Shown: piece after piece, positions 11,441 to 21,790 of the stretch
Position numbering within the stretch: the stretch's first letter is position 1
Layout of the letters: every line of letters starts with the position of its first letter
NCBI GenBank assembly: GCA_028554755.1
Contig: JAPTOF010000025.1
Coordinates: 1,054,001 to 1,118,000 of the forward strand
Source of the DNA: Cordia subcordata
Taxonomy: Eukaryota; Streptophyta; Magnoliopsida; Boraginales; Cordiaceae
Length of the DNA stretch: 64,000 bases
Direction of reading: 5' to 3'
Position numbers and translations under genes: made by a program
Notes under the pieces: model-generated
What the model was told of the DNA's origin: nothing
The model's database searches: none
Seen by the model: the letters and a program-made list of their open reading frames with translations, nothing else

Positions 11441-12444
11441 TTTTGCAAGTAGTTTCCAACTCTTTAATTTCCACCATGATCTCTTTCTCCTTGTCAAGAT
11501 TATCCCCATAGATATGACCATTAAGAATATCAAGTTGAATATCCTTTAGATTCTCCTTAAGGCAATTAATTTGGTATGGAATGCAAGAGAAAAGTTGCTT
11601 GTCAAAACCCTTGAGGGCTTTCTTGAGCATCTTTTGCTTTTGGAATAATATGAACATTAGAGTGCCAAAAACCTATGCACTCTACTGCTTTTCCACCACT
11701 TGCAAAAAAAGGTCATGAGATGTCCAAGCATTGTAAAATTTGAAAGGTTTTAGAGAAGAACTCTTGGCATTACTTGTATGCATAATAAGAAGACAATGAT
11801 CCAAGATACCCAGGTTGTCAATTAAGAGGAAGGCATTATCCATGTATTCCATCCAAAAAGAGTTAACAAGAGCCCTATAAAGTTTACTAGCAATGAGGTT
11901 ACCTCTTCAAATTCAGTTGGACCATGTGAAATGAGGGACAATGGCTTTAAAGTCATGCAAGTTGGCTTGGCTAGCATAATTTTTGAAGTCCCATACATTA
12001 GTAGAAGATCTATCTCCATAATTCAAAACTTCATTGAAATCTCCAAGAATGCTTAAAGGGCCTTATGCACACCATAATCTTCAATCTTTGATTTTTGTCC
12101 ATAAATGTTACCTTCTTGAAGGATCATTCCTACTATACATAAAAGCAGCAAAATAGAGATATGTGAAGGAAATTCCAAGGGACAAAAAATGCCTTGCTCC
12201 TTGAAGTCAAGGATTGTAGTTTTGATATGTTGTCTCCAAAAGAGTCAAATCTTCCCGACAATGTTCTAATCTATGTGATTATCAAAACCCAAGGGGTCAA
12301 AAAGAGAAGCAATATTAGCATCATTAGTCACTTTGGTCTCCAAAACATAAAAACAGTCCAAATTGTACTTGTTGATCAAACTTTTCACTTCCTTGTGTTT
12401 GTTAGGGAATTGAAATCCTTAATGTTTCACGCACAAAAGATCAT
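11441..12444 (-). pseudogene. LINE C ORF2 N-terminal part (endonuclease and pre-RT linker)
   Basis: The ATG at 12442-12444 is followed by a start like LINE B's (MIFCAW in B, with stop for W here). The endonuclease is decayed, with readable pieces at 12019-11822. The linker at 11657-11328 (MFILFQKQKMLKKALKGF) corresponds to LINE B 16740-16990. The last third of that open frame already lies in copia I, an accidental fusion across the junction at about 11441. RT is missing. Confidence 0.7.
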
Positions 12445-13293
12445 TAGATGGTGAGGGACAATTCGACCACCCCAAAGTTACTTCACCAATTGTATTGAGA
12501 TTTTTATGCAAAGCCTTCTCATCGTGTCCATTGGAAGGTCTATTCAAAGTTTTCTCCTCATTCAAAATGATTTTGCCTTCCTCCTTTCCTTCATAGTCAT
12601 CAAGTACTTGGTATGACCTACCATGTTGAATTTTAGGGCTTGGGGTACTTGGATGGGTAATGAAGGAGTTATGCATCACACATTCAACTTCAACATTATG
12701 CTTTGTGTTAGAGGAGGAATTTACATTGTGAGATTTTTCATAATTCAGCACATGTGTATCTTGAGATGCTTTCTTTTTCCCAACTATTTTCCATCTATCA
12801 AAAGATCTAGGCTTTTGAGCAAAAGGAGCCGCCTTGTTCAAATGAGGTTGACGGGCTTAAGGATTGAGTATTTGAGGTTTGGCCTTTAAGAGGCAATGAT
12901 CCTCCATATGTCTAGCCATTTTACAATGAGAACAAATGCTTGGCTTCCAAACATATTCCACTTCCACTCTAGTTCTAAAGCCATTTCTTAGTTCGGGGAA
13001 TATCTCATCTGGGAGCTTATCATCCAAATTCACCTTAATACATACCCTAGTAGATTCAAGATTTCTCCTTGATTCAGTTTGTGCATCAATTTGAATAGGT
13101 CTTCCAATGAATGATGCCAAATAGCTAAATCCTAAGCTAAGAGAAACATCCTTTAGCTTAACCCATATTGGAACCTTGTTTCAAGACAAATTGACAAATT
13201 CAAGGTTTGGTTGCCATTTCTATGAAGCAAAGGCCTATTATTTACATACCATAATTGTTGAAGAACTCTTTGGCTATGTTCTTTCTCAAATTT
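12419..13293 (-). pseudogene. LINE C ORF1 C-terminal part with intact zinc knuckle
   Basis: The frame at 13120-12857 reads SFIGRPIQIDAQTESRRN, then RVCIKVNLDDKLPDEIFPEL and WKPSICSHCKMARHMEDHC. The knuckle CX2CX4HX4C is intact, unlike in LINE A. A polar tail (12841-12419) ends LLCVKH and reads past the ORF2 ATG because of a one-base shift relative to LINE B. An RNA-binding role is inferred from zf-CCHC_4 relatives. Confidence 0.75.
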
Positions 13294-13324
13294 TTTTTTT
13301 CCGAGGTAAGTAAGTTTTATATTA
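13294..13324. other. T-run and tail-like junction fragment
   Basis: A T-run followed by 'ccgaggtaagtaagtttta' resembles, in antisense, the terminal bases of half-LINE E (21597-21615). It may be a minimal 3' tail of another minus-strand insertion between LINE C and half-LINE 2. It is too short to be sure. Confidence 0.3.
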
Positions 13325-13968
13325 CTGAATTTTGCAAAAGTTTATGTTGAGATGGATCTTTCAAATACTCTTCCAGATCACACCTACGTGAAATTGAGAA
13401 ATGGGGATTGGGCCAAAATCGACATTGAATATGCATGAAAGCCACTAGTTTGCCCTTCTTGCAAGATTGTAGGACACTGCCTCTCTATGTGTCCAAATGC
13501 TCCCCAAAAAATGTTCCTAGGCAAGCACCTAATGTGGTTGAAAAAAAAAAGAATGATGATTGGAAAATGGCAAAGAATAGGAGAGTTTGGAAGAAAGTTG
13601 AGAATATTCTCCATTGTGGTGATCGATTTGGATCAAGCCCCTATTTGTCAAAGAATTCAAGTCCTGAATATGAAGAAACTTTGAAAAGTAATTGCTTTAT
13701 AGTCCTCGATGCAAATGAAGGCACATCAAATAAAGAGGATGCCTTGATAAAGAATGAAAAAGAAAATGTCATGATCCAAGGAAATGATGCTAATGTTACT
13801 GATTTGGACGCCCACCAACATGAAAATCAAAATGAAGTGCAATTTGATGAAGAAAATTTGAGTATTGAGCAAGATAAAAAGGATGGGAATGTTGGAACAC
13901 AATTGAAAGCACTTGGACTAGATTTGAAGACCCCCCTCTTGCCCCCCTCCCTTCCCCCTCAAATTTGA
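13325..13968 (+). pseudogene. Half-LINE 2 zinc-knuckle ORF (5'-truncated)
   Basis: The upstream block VYVEMDLSNTLPDHTYVKLRN leads to WAKIDIEYA, a stop, then KPLVCPSCKIVGHCLSMC: CX2CX4HX4C intact. A frame change follows near 13510-13540 (A-run). The rest is open from 13435 to 13968 in one frame, with an acidic, N/D/E-rich C-terminal part ending KALGLDLKTPLL and a proline-rich terminus. This is the best preserved half-LINE coding tail in the window. Function beyond nucleic acid binding is unknown. Confidence 0.65.
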
Positions 13969-14085
13969 TGTGTTTGAGTTTTCCTCTTTGTATGTTCCAT
14001 TTTTTTGGCTTGGGGATTGCATCCCTTGTTGCTTTGTTGTATGTTTTGTTAAGGGACCTCCCCTCTTGTTTTTTGATTTGTCAAG

Positions 14086-14135
14086 CCTCTCAAGCCTAGA
14101 CTTGATTTGATTTGATGTACCCTTGGCTTGAGGGG
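14086..14135 (+). other. 3' UTR hairpin of half-LINE 2
   Basis: CCTCTCAAGCC (14086-14096) pairs with GGCTTGAGGGG (14125-14135) with one G-T pair, loop 28 nt, about 50 nt before the A-run. Position, loop size and stem length match half-LINE 1 although several bases differ. Confidence 0.7.
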
Positions 14136-14191
14136 TTTGGATCATTTGTACCAATTTTTTGATTAATAAAACTTTCTTAATCTAAAAAAAA

Positions 14192-14335
14192 TTGTAAAAA
14201 GTACATCTCAAACCCCTTAAATTGTAAGATACAACAATATTAACCAAATCTAGATTTGAGGGGCATGAAATAGTAACAAGGAAAAGGTTCCAATTACAAC
14301 AAAAAGAAACAATTGAAACAAAGTTATATATATAA
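14192..14335 (-). mobile_element. 3' tail of half-LINE D, left of LINE B
   Basis: In antisense this shows the half-LINE 3' region: CCCCTCAAAT ... TTTAAGGGG, with the intervening 'ctagatttggttaata' seen also in half-LINE E. The coding part with the same orientation resumes at 19642, so LINE B appears to sit inside this element's 3' UTR. Confidence 0.55.
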
Positions 14336-14512
14336 AAAAAAGAACTTTCTCTATCTACCAAGAAAATTCTCTCCCTTCTCTCAAAAACTCTTGCAACCTA
14401 TCACCACCCCACCACTACGCGACCACCAAACAACCTTCCTCTGCCATTAACTTCATAAACTTAGCCTAAACACCTCTACCAAACCCGTCCCTAAGCTCCA
14501 ACCTTTGTTTCG

Positions 14513-15969
14513 ATGGCAAAGAAGAAGAAAGTCACAAATTCATCCCTTCAGGTTAGTGCTAGAATTCAAGCTAAGAGGAATGCAAATGAATATAGCTCTA
14601 ATGCAAATTCAACCAAAAGTTTAATCTCCATTGATGAGGTTGATACCACCTCTTCACACTCCCCTTTTGGGAGTGGAGATGCTTTATCAACCTCAAAAGC
14701 CCTTAAAGTAGTTTATGAATCCATTGATTCTGGGAAGACCTCAAGCAATATAAGGAAGAATAACTCAATGCAAAAGCTAGCCTTGTCAATAATCTTATCA
14801 AAAGGTCTTCTCATTCTTCTTTGGAGTGGACCAAACCACCTTCTCAAAAAAAGCAAGTTGAAATGGGGCTTGCTCAAAAGCTTTGCATCTCTCTTACCAA
14901 GAGTCCTTTTCCTTCAATTGACTTGATAAAGGAAGAAGCTTAAAAAATAGTCACAGAGCTTTGGGTATGCAAAGGAAAAAAAGAAGATGAAGCCAAGTTA
15001 TTACTCGATGGACAAATGATGCATAGACCGGATAGTAGAGATGTGGCTGATGTGCTTTGTAGTTCTCCTAAAGTTGGATGTACTTTGGCCCCTAATAATT
15101 CGACAACTCATCTCCTTTCTCCTGGGAAAGTATAAGGTGCACATCCTTCTAAAGAGTTTCAAAATGAGTGCCCTCCTCTATCACTAGCCAAAGCAAACTT
15201 GGAGGGGAATCTATCACTACCCAATCTTTAATTTGTTAATTTGTCATGAAACAAGGTTCCCATATGGGTTAAGCTCAATTATGTCCCGCTTAGTCTATGG
15301 TCTAAAAAGAGTTTTAGCTATATTTCCTCTCTCATTGAACGGCCTCTACAAATTGATGCTATGACCGAATCTAGAAGGAATCTTGAATTTGCTAGAGTAT
15401 GTAATGAAGTGAATTTGGAAGACAAACTTTTGAATAAAGTTTTCCCCAGGCTTAGAGATGGCTCTAGAACAAAGATGAAATGGTGTATGTTTGGAAACTA
15501 AGCAAATGTGCTCATTGCAAAATGGTAGGACATGTTGTAGACCATTGCCCTTTGAAGCCCAAAGTTCAATTGAAACCATCCCTTGTGCCACAACCACACT
15601 CTAATAGGGCGGCTCCCTCTACTTCTAAGCCTAACACAATTGACACTTGTAAAGTGGTTGGCAAAATGAAAGCTTCTCAAGAGAGGAATGTCCCATATTA
15701 TGAAAAAACTAATGTCAATAGCTCCAATGCAAGCACCAAGGATAAAGAAGAAATAGTGCCTCCAAAGACTTATCCATCCATGGAAAGAAGTTCTCTTTTC
15801 GAAACTTCAAGCCCTATTGCAATTCTTACAATGCACTTGAGGTTCATGAAGGCAAGGTGAAATTTTGAATTTGGAGTATGGAGAACAAAATGTTGACTTG
15901 AATTTTGAGCAAAATACAATTGAGAAAGGTTTAAAGGAGCAGCCCTCCTTTTCCCCATCATCTTTATGA
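14513..15969 (+). pseudogene. LINE B ORF1, DUF4283 / zinc-knuckle protein
   Basis: It starts MAKKKKVTNSSLQVSAR, then a serine-rich stretch and a frameshift near 14750. DUF4283 and the following block lie at 15230-15440 (FSYISSLIERPLQIDAMTES is readable). The zinc knuckle CAHCKMVGHVVDHC is at about 15508-15550 and intact. The tail ends SFSPSSL with TGA at 15967-15969, overlapping the ORF2 ATG (15966-15968) as ATGA. The family packages LINE RNA. The overlap suggests coupled translation of ORF2. Confidence 0.8.
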
Positions 15970-18900
15970 TTTTTTGTGCTTGGAACACAAGGGGTCTCAA
16001 TTCCTGTAGTAAACACAAAGAAGTGATAGCTTTGATCAACAAGTACAATTTGGATTATTTTCTTATTTTAGAGACCAAGGTAGCCAATGATTCATCCCTT
16101 GCTAAAAACTTCAAAACTTTGGGTTTTGTCAACTGTATGGATGATAACATGGCCAGTCGTATATGGCTCTTTTGAAGACAACACATCAATATCATCATCA
16201 TTGATACTATGGATTAAGGTATTCTTTGTCATTTGGCTTTATCCTCTCATTATTCCACCTTTATTGCTTTTGTGTATGGTAGAAATAATCCTTGAGGATG
16301 GCAACTTCCATGGAGAATAATGACTTATCGGAGCAAGTGGTGTGATGGTGCCCCTATTTGCATCCTTGGCGATTTCAATGAGATAGTGACGTGTGGGGAA
16401 AGGTCCACATCTATGACTATCCTTCGAGTGATGGGACATCAAGAATTGTATTAACCAAGCAAGCATGCATGATCTCAAAGCCATTGGCCCTCATTTTACT
16501 TGGTCCAATCGCAACACTAGAGGTAATCTTATTGCTAGCAAGTTGTATAGACCCTTGTTAACTCTTCTTGGATGGAGCATTTTGAAGATTCCTTTCTCAA
16601 TGTTGGTAATCCATGTAACTCTGACCATTGTTCTATTATTGTCCATACTTGCTTGGTAAAGCGTTCTTCTAAACCCTTCAAGTTCTATAATGCATGGACT
16701 TCACATGATCTTTTCTTGCAAGTTGTTAATGAGCATTGAAGCGTATGGGTCTTTGGCACTCCAATGTTCATATTATTCCAAAAGTAAAAGATCCTCAAGA
16801 ACGCTCTCACGAGCTTTCATAAGGAGCACTTTTCTTGCATTCCAAAGCAAATTGATGAACTCAAAGGCTATCTTAAAGTTGTCCAATGCAACATGCTCAA
16901 TGGTTGCCTTAATAAAGATACTCTCAATAAAGAAAATGAGCTCTTGGTGCAAATTGAAAATCTTGAAGCAACTTACAAGAAAATGCTTCACCAAAAGCAA
17001 GAGTTAATTAGATTAAGTACGATGATGCAGACACTAGTTTCTTCCACAAATTGATTTGGGGAAGGAAAAACAAGAACACCATTTATGCAATCAATGATAG
17101 GGATGGATATCTTATTACTTCAAAAGAGGGAATCAAGGCTGAATTTCTTACTTTCTTCAAGAATCTCATTGGCACTTTCTCTCATTCCAATGCTAATGTG
17201 GATATCATCAACGAGATTATTGGCAAAGCCATTGATGAGGATTGCTTGAATAAGCTTGCTACCCCTATCACTTTGAAGGAGATTAAACACACCCTTTTTC
17301 TCTCTTAACCCAAACAAAAGCCCAGGCCTAGATGGTTACACTTCTCATTTTTACAAAGAATCTTGGAGTATGGTTGGAGATGATGTTCTTAAAGCAATTG
17401 GTTTCTTCTTCAACTCCACAAAACTTCTCAAAGAGGTAAATGCAACTTACATTGCCCTCATCCTAAAATCCATAACCCTTCTAGGGTTAAGGACTTTAGA
17501 CCTATCTCTTGTTGCAATATCATCTACAAATGCATATCAAAATTTCTTGCCAATACACTCAAAGATTGTTTGCTATCCATAATCTCTTGGAATCAATTGG
17601 CTTTTATCAAAGGAAGGCTTGACAATGAAAATATCCTCATTGCACATGATCTATTTAGAGGTTATACTAGATCTCAAATCTCTCATCGATGTGCACTTAA
17701 AGTTGATATCATGAAAGCTTCTAACTCACTCAATTGGAGCTTTATTGAATACACTCTCACTGCTTTTGGGTTTCTTAAATACTATGTGGATTGGATTATG
17801 GCATGCATCACATCTCCTAGCTTCTTTATTGCTTTGAATAGAAGTCTTGAACGGTATTTCATAGGAGCTAATGGTATTAGACAATGCAATTCTCTTTCTT
17901 CATATCTTTTTCTTATATGCATGGAAGTCCTCTCGTATGCTTAATAGATCGCCCCATAATGCAAGATTTGGCGTATGCTTAATAGATCGCCCCACAACCC
18001 AAGATTTGGCTTCCACCCAAAATGCTTCAAGTTGAAATTGCATCATCTTTGCTTTGTTGATGATCTCTTCATTTTTTGCCAAGGAAATGTCGAATCTGTT
18101 GATTGTATTATGGAAGTCAAGAATGCTTTTTATGCCTACTGGGGGTTGAAGGTAAACAATGCCAAAAGTGATATGTTCTTTGGGGGTATCTCTCTTGAGG
18201 ATAAGCTTACTATCCTAAACGAAGTGGAATTCAAGAATGGAATTCTTCCCATTAGATACTTGGGAGTCCCTCTTGTGACTAGAAAGCTAAGGAAGGTAGA
18301 TTATCTTCCTCTCTTGAAGAACATCACCAACAAGCTTGATCATTAGATCAATCATTGACTTTCATATGTGGGTAGATTCCTCCTTATTAAGTCTACACTT
18401 TTATAAATTTGTGCTTATTGGGCAAGTTCTCTTCTTCTTCCTAAGGGCATTATGAAGACTATTGAATCCAAGTTTTGAGCTTTTGGAGGGATATCGGAGC
18501 TAAGATTGCTTGGCAAGACATTTGTGTTCCTTTTGATGGAGATGGTTTTGGCATTTGCAAGCTTGTGGACATAAACAACACTTTCCTCCTCAAAATCTTT
18601 TGAAGAATGTATACCTATAGAGATACTCTTTGGAGCAAGTGGATGCATATTAACTACATCAAAGAGAGATCTATTTAGACCACAGCTACCCCAAATGATG
18701 CCTTCTCAAGAACACTAGCACTACAAGACCTCTCATTACCCACACCCTCGGCAATGGAAGACACTCATTTTTGGCTTAAAAATTGGCATGGTGTGGGCAT
18801 ACTTGACACTGATAGAAGCAACATCTTCAATCATCCATCCCATCATGCAAAGGTTAGTGATATCTTCTCTCATGGAACTTTGTCTTGGTTGAACCACTAG

Positions 18901-19537
18901 TCACACATTGATATGCCAAACATTCAACCTGTGGATGAGGTTGATGATACTTTTACTTGGGACATTTCCCTTTATTGGTGAATTCTCTTTCTTGTATACT
19001 TTGGAGCATATTAGATAAGGAAGGAACAAAGTTAATTGGCATAACATCATTTGGTTCAAAGGGCATACTCCATGGCATGCTTTTATTGCTTGGCTTGCTA
19101 TTCATGACTGCCTTAATACTAAATATAGACTACTATCTTAGAGCATGGAGATCAATCCCACTTGTATCTTTTGCAACATTGGTTGTCAAACCCGTGACTA
19201 TCTTTTCTTCTATTGTTGCCTCACAAGAAGAATTTGGAGAAGAGGTCTTCAACTTACTTTAGTCCAAATCTCTTTGATCAATTGGGAGGAAATTCTTGCA
19301 TACATCACACCATGAGCTATTGAGAAAAATCTTAAAGTTACCATCTTGAAGCGTCTTTGGGAAGCAACCATTTACTTCATTCCGAATGAAAGGAACATCT
19401 ACATGTTCAAAAAAGGAGTCAATATAGAAGAGCATAACTTTTCATCCATTTTGAATCATGTACGCATTAAATGTAATGTTGGGAAAAGTTCATCTTTTAT
19501 TCTATTAATAGAACACTTTGTATATCATAGAGGATAG
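15966..19537 (+). pseudogene. LINE B ORF2: endonuclease, RT and zf-RVT
   Basis: The endonuclease starts MIFCAWNTRGLN; LETK follows near 16070, ILGDFNEI near 16365 and FTWSNRN near 16500. The pre-RT linker has SHFYKESW near 17340. RT includes AFIKGRLDNENIL (17600), GIRQCNSLSSYLF (a worn GLRQGDPLSP, 17875), the catalytic FVDD at 18053-18064, LKVNNAKSD (18148) and PIRYLGVPL (18250). zf-RVT (18950-19260) keeps CIFC...C in another frame. It ends at about 19537. More than ten frame breaks and a 38-bp duplication show it is dead. The active protein would nick DNA and prime cDNA synthesis there. Confidence 0.85.
17935..18010 (+). repeat. 38-bp tandem duplication in LINE B RT
   Basis: Two near-identical 38-bp units (17935-17972 and 17973-18010; GTATGCTTAATAGATCGCCC...) lie just before the FVDD motif. 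As 38 is not a multiple of three the duplication also shifts the frame. LINE A shows no sign of it. Confidence 0.9.
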
Positions 19538-19641
19538 AAGATATTCTTGTAGAGGGCTACCCTCTTTTTGTACATCTTTTGTTCTTGTACATCCTTGACT
19601 CATTAATACAATTATCTCACTTTCTTTGCCAAAAAAAAAAA

Positions 19642-20743
19642 GGTTACATCAAAAGAAAATGAAACATTGTGAAAACAAAATCAATCTTGAGGGGGGAAGG
19701 TATCTTCTATCTCAGGTGAAGCCTCTTTGATACTTCCCTCGACTTTATTTTTCCCAAATTTCTCACTAATTAAACATACTCCATTAGAATTCTCATCATT
19801 TATTTGGCAATTACTGTCATACTCTTGGGAATCCCCATTCATATCTTCTTGATTTCTTCACTTGAGTTTCCTTCTTGTGCGTGGCAATTAATATCATAAT
19901 CTTGGTCAGCTCTATTTGTTTCATTCTGAGTTGCCTCATGATCCTCTAAAGTAGCAAACCTATTTCCTTCTAAGGAAATCTTCCTCCCATTGACCAAAGT
20001 GGATTTAGTATTTTGAACTATCATTCCATGAAAGAGAGTAACATTTGGAGTAGGTTTCTAAACATTTTTAGCCTCTGCATACTTCCATTCACCCTTACTT
20101 TTCATTTTTTCATTAACATTTTGAGGGTTTGGCTTTTGATCATTCGATGTCCTCTAAGGACAAGTGGAAGTAGAGTACCCTACTCTATTACAAGAAGAAC
20201 AAACAAGAGGCTTCCAAGCATATTCAATATCCACCTTAGCCCACTCACTATTCCTCAATTTCACATGGGTGAAATTAGGGATATCTTTAGAGAGATCCAT
20301 AATAACACAAACTCTAGCAAAACTGACAAATGTAAGAGATTCTGTAAGCTTGTCCATTTGAAGGGGTATCTAATCATGCTAACAATATAACTCAAGCCCC
20401 TTTGTGTAATGATTGAACAAGGGACATTTCGAAATTTAACCCATTATGGCACTTGATCCCAACAAAAGTTTACTAATTGAGCATCAGGATCCCACCTTCT
20501 TGACAAAAGAGGTCAGTTATTCACATGCCATAAATTCTCCATAACTTGATCACATATTTCATCGTTTTCAAATTTGAAAACAAAGAGGCCATTTTCGGTT
20601 GACTTTATACCCACATGACCATATTGCTTCCAATGAATATCACCCATTCTTCTAATGAGAAAGAAAATAGGGGTGGGGTTTATCCAAGAATAGTCCAATT
20701 AAATAATTTTCCAATGTTCATCACCTTTCACAAAAATCTCCTC
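19642..20743 (-). mobile_element. Half-LINE D, coding part (right of LINE B)
   Basis: Readable from 20700 downward: KPHPYF-like start, DUF4283 part (20693-20513), middle block and knuckle (20357-20154) and acidic tail (20024-19839). It continues in the same orientation into the 3' tail left of LINE B (14192-14335). Upstream it meets a LINE-type ORF1 segment at about 20744, giving a chimeric appearance. Confidence 0.6.
19839..20693 (-). pseudogene. Half-LINE D DUF4283/zinc-knuckle ORF remnant
   Basis: The first block reads IFFLIRRMGDIHWKQYGHV, then FVFKFENDEICDQVMENLW. The second (20357-20154) reads MDKLTESLTFVSFARVCVIM through WKPLVCSSCNRVGYSTSTC, where the knuckle histidine has become tyrosine. 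The third (20024-19839) is the polar tail. Stops or frame changes separate the blocks at about 20510, 20360 and 20150. Confidence 0.65.
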
Positions 20744-21596
20744 CTATAGAATGGCATTAATAGGGTTCATGAAAAAAAAGTTTGCATGATTGAAAAAAAT
20801 TGCCAAAGATTTTACCTTGTCCATCCTTGTTATATCTCCATTCTTCTTTCCCAAATTTAAACATGAAAATCCTTTTGCTTTAGGATAAATTTCCACTCTT
20901 CCAAAATTCCACCATGCATTATAAACCATATTCCTTATGAGAAAAAAGAGGGGAGGGGCTCCAAGGAATTGTCCAACTAAATAGTGGGTCCAAAACCCTT
21001 CTCCATCAGCATATAAATCTTGTAGAGGATCCTCCACATCTCCAATTCCATTGCAAGTGTTAACTTTAAATTCCTCTAGATGCAAATTAGTTTTCAAGCA
21101 CTTTGCAAAATCATTTACCCAATCCATAGAAGGGTGATTTAGGTTAGGTTCATACTAAAGAAAGGTGGCCATCTCCTTGCATTTTGTTGAAGTTTCATGT
21201 TGGTTTCATTTCTTGTTACCCTCCCTAATCCATCCACACTTGAGCTAGCAATTCAAGGTTTATTTAATTCATGAACTTTGCTGCCCGATCTTTCTGGTTT
21301 TGAGAGCATGAAACATTTTCTTTTGTTGACATGGCATTGCTTAATGGTGTGGCTACCACATCATTTGAAGGGTGGGCCAAATCTTGCTTTGAATGTGCCT
21401 TAATATTTGACTTACCTGAAAAGAAAGAAGTGGAGGAAATTCTATAGAGATCTCATTTGAATTGTGTGGGCCAGCTTTCTCCTTGGAAAAGCTTGACAAT
21501 TTGGGGCTGACATGACCAAGTGAAGTACTTTTCAAGTCATAGCCTTTTTGAACTATGTTCGTCGGGTAGGTTTTGGTCCAAAGCAATTCCTTTTGT
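20744..21596 (-). pseudogene. LINE ORF1 fragment (LINE A-like N-terminal and central part)
   Basis: The frame at 21127-20744 (MDWVNDFAKCLKTNLHLEEF, then GFWTHYLVGQFLGAPP and YNAWWNFGRVEIYPKAKGF) matches LINE A about 4500-4262. The upstream part (21590-21353) matches LINE A's spacer near 4740-4800. It lies between half-LINE D and half-LINE E in the same orientation. Either half-LINE D's RNA was chimeric or this is an older LINE piece that half-LINE D abuts. Confidence 0.6.
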
Positions 21597-21646
21597 GGAT
21601 TAAGTAAGTTTTATTAAAACACAAAATTGGTATACAACCATTTAAA

Positions 21647-21696
21647 CCTCTCAAGCAAAAGATACAATCATATTAACCAAGTCTAGGTTTGAGGGG
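21647..21696 (-). other. Degraded 3' UTR hairpin of half-LINE E
   Basis: In element sense CCCCTCAAAC pairs with GCTTGAGAGG at 8 of 10 positions, loop about 30 nt, at the same place before the tail as in half-LINEs 1 and 2. Confidence 0.5.
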
Positions 21697-21790
21697 TCTA
21701 TATTGAAAACAAAAAAAAAAAAAAAAGAGGGATATCTCACATATTTCATACAAGAAAAGAAAATGGAAAAACAAACAAAGGAAAGAAATA

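Larger units (their letters stand above)
11441..13293 (-). mobile_element. LINE C, 5' part (5'-truncated)
   Basis: From the copia I junction, sequence aligning with LINE B (antisense of about 16980 upward) continues through the endonuclease and ORF1 to 13293, where homology ends within DUF4283 at a T-rich stretch. The 5' UTR and ORF1 N-terminus are absent. Together with 7156-8442 it forms one LINE on the minus strand. Confidence 0.75.
13325..14191 (+). mobile_element. Half-LINE 2: 5'-truncated ORF1-only element with A-tail
   Basis: It starts inside the coding region and runs through the zinc knuckle, an acidic tail, a 3' UTR with hairpin (14086-14135) and the tail 'gattaataaaactttcttaatct' into eight A's (14184-14191). 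5' truncation plus an A-tail is the usual product of target-primed reverse transcription. No RT or endonuclease sequence lies between ORF and tail. Confidence 0.7.
14341..19641 (+). mobile_element. LINE B, near full-length L1-type retrotransposon
   Basis: The most complete LINE here: pyrimidine-rich 5' UTR (about 14341-14512), ORF1, ORF2, short 3' UTR and poly(A) (19631-19641). The 3' UTR has a compact hairpin (AGAGGG-CTA-CCCTCT near 19551-19565) and a tail 'ctcactttctttgcc' before the A-run. A possible imperfect target duplication (about 14288-14304 and 19643-19659, 'ttaca(a/t)caaaa...') flanks it but does not abut the 5' end exactly. Stops and frameshifts throughout make it inactive. Confidence 0.85.

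Noticed and set aside
8438..11460. 'caagt' on both sides of copia I as a target duplication
   Set aside because: Both copies belong to native LINE sequence from positions about 1.2 kb apart, so the match is chance.
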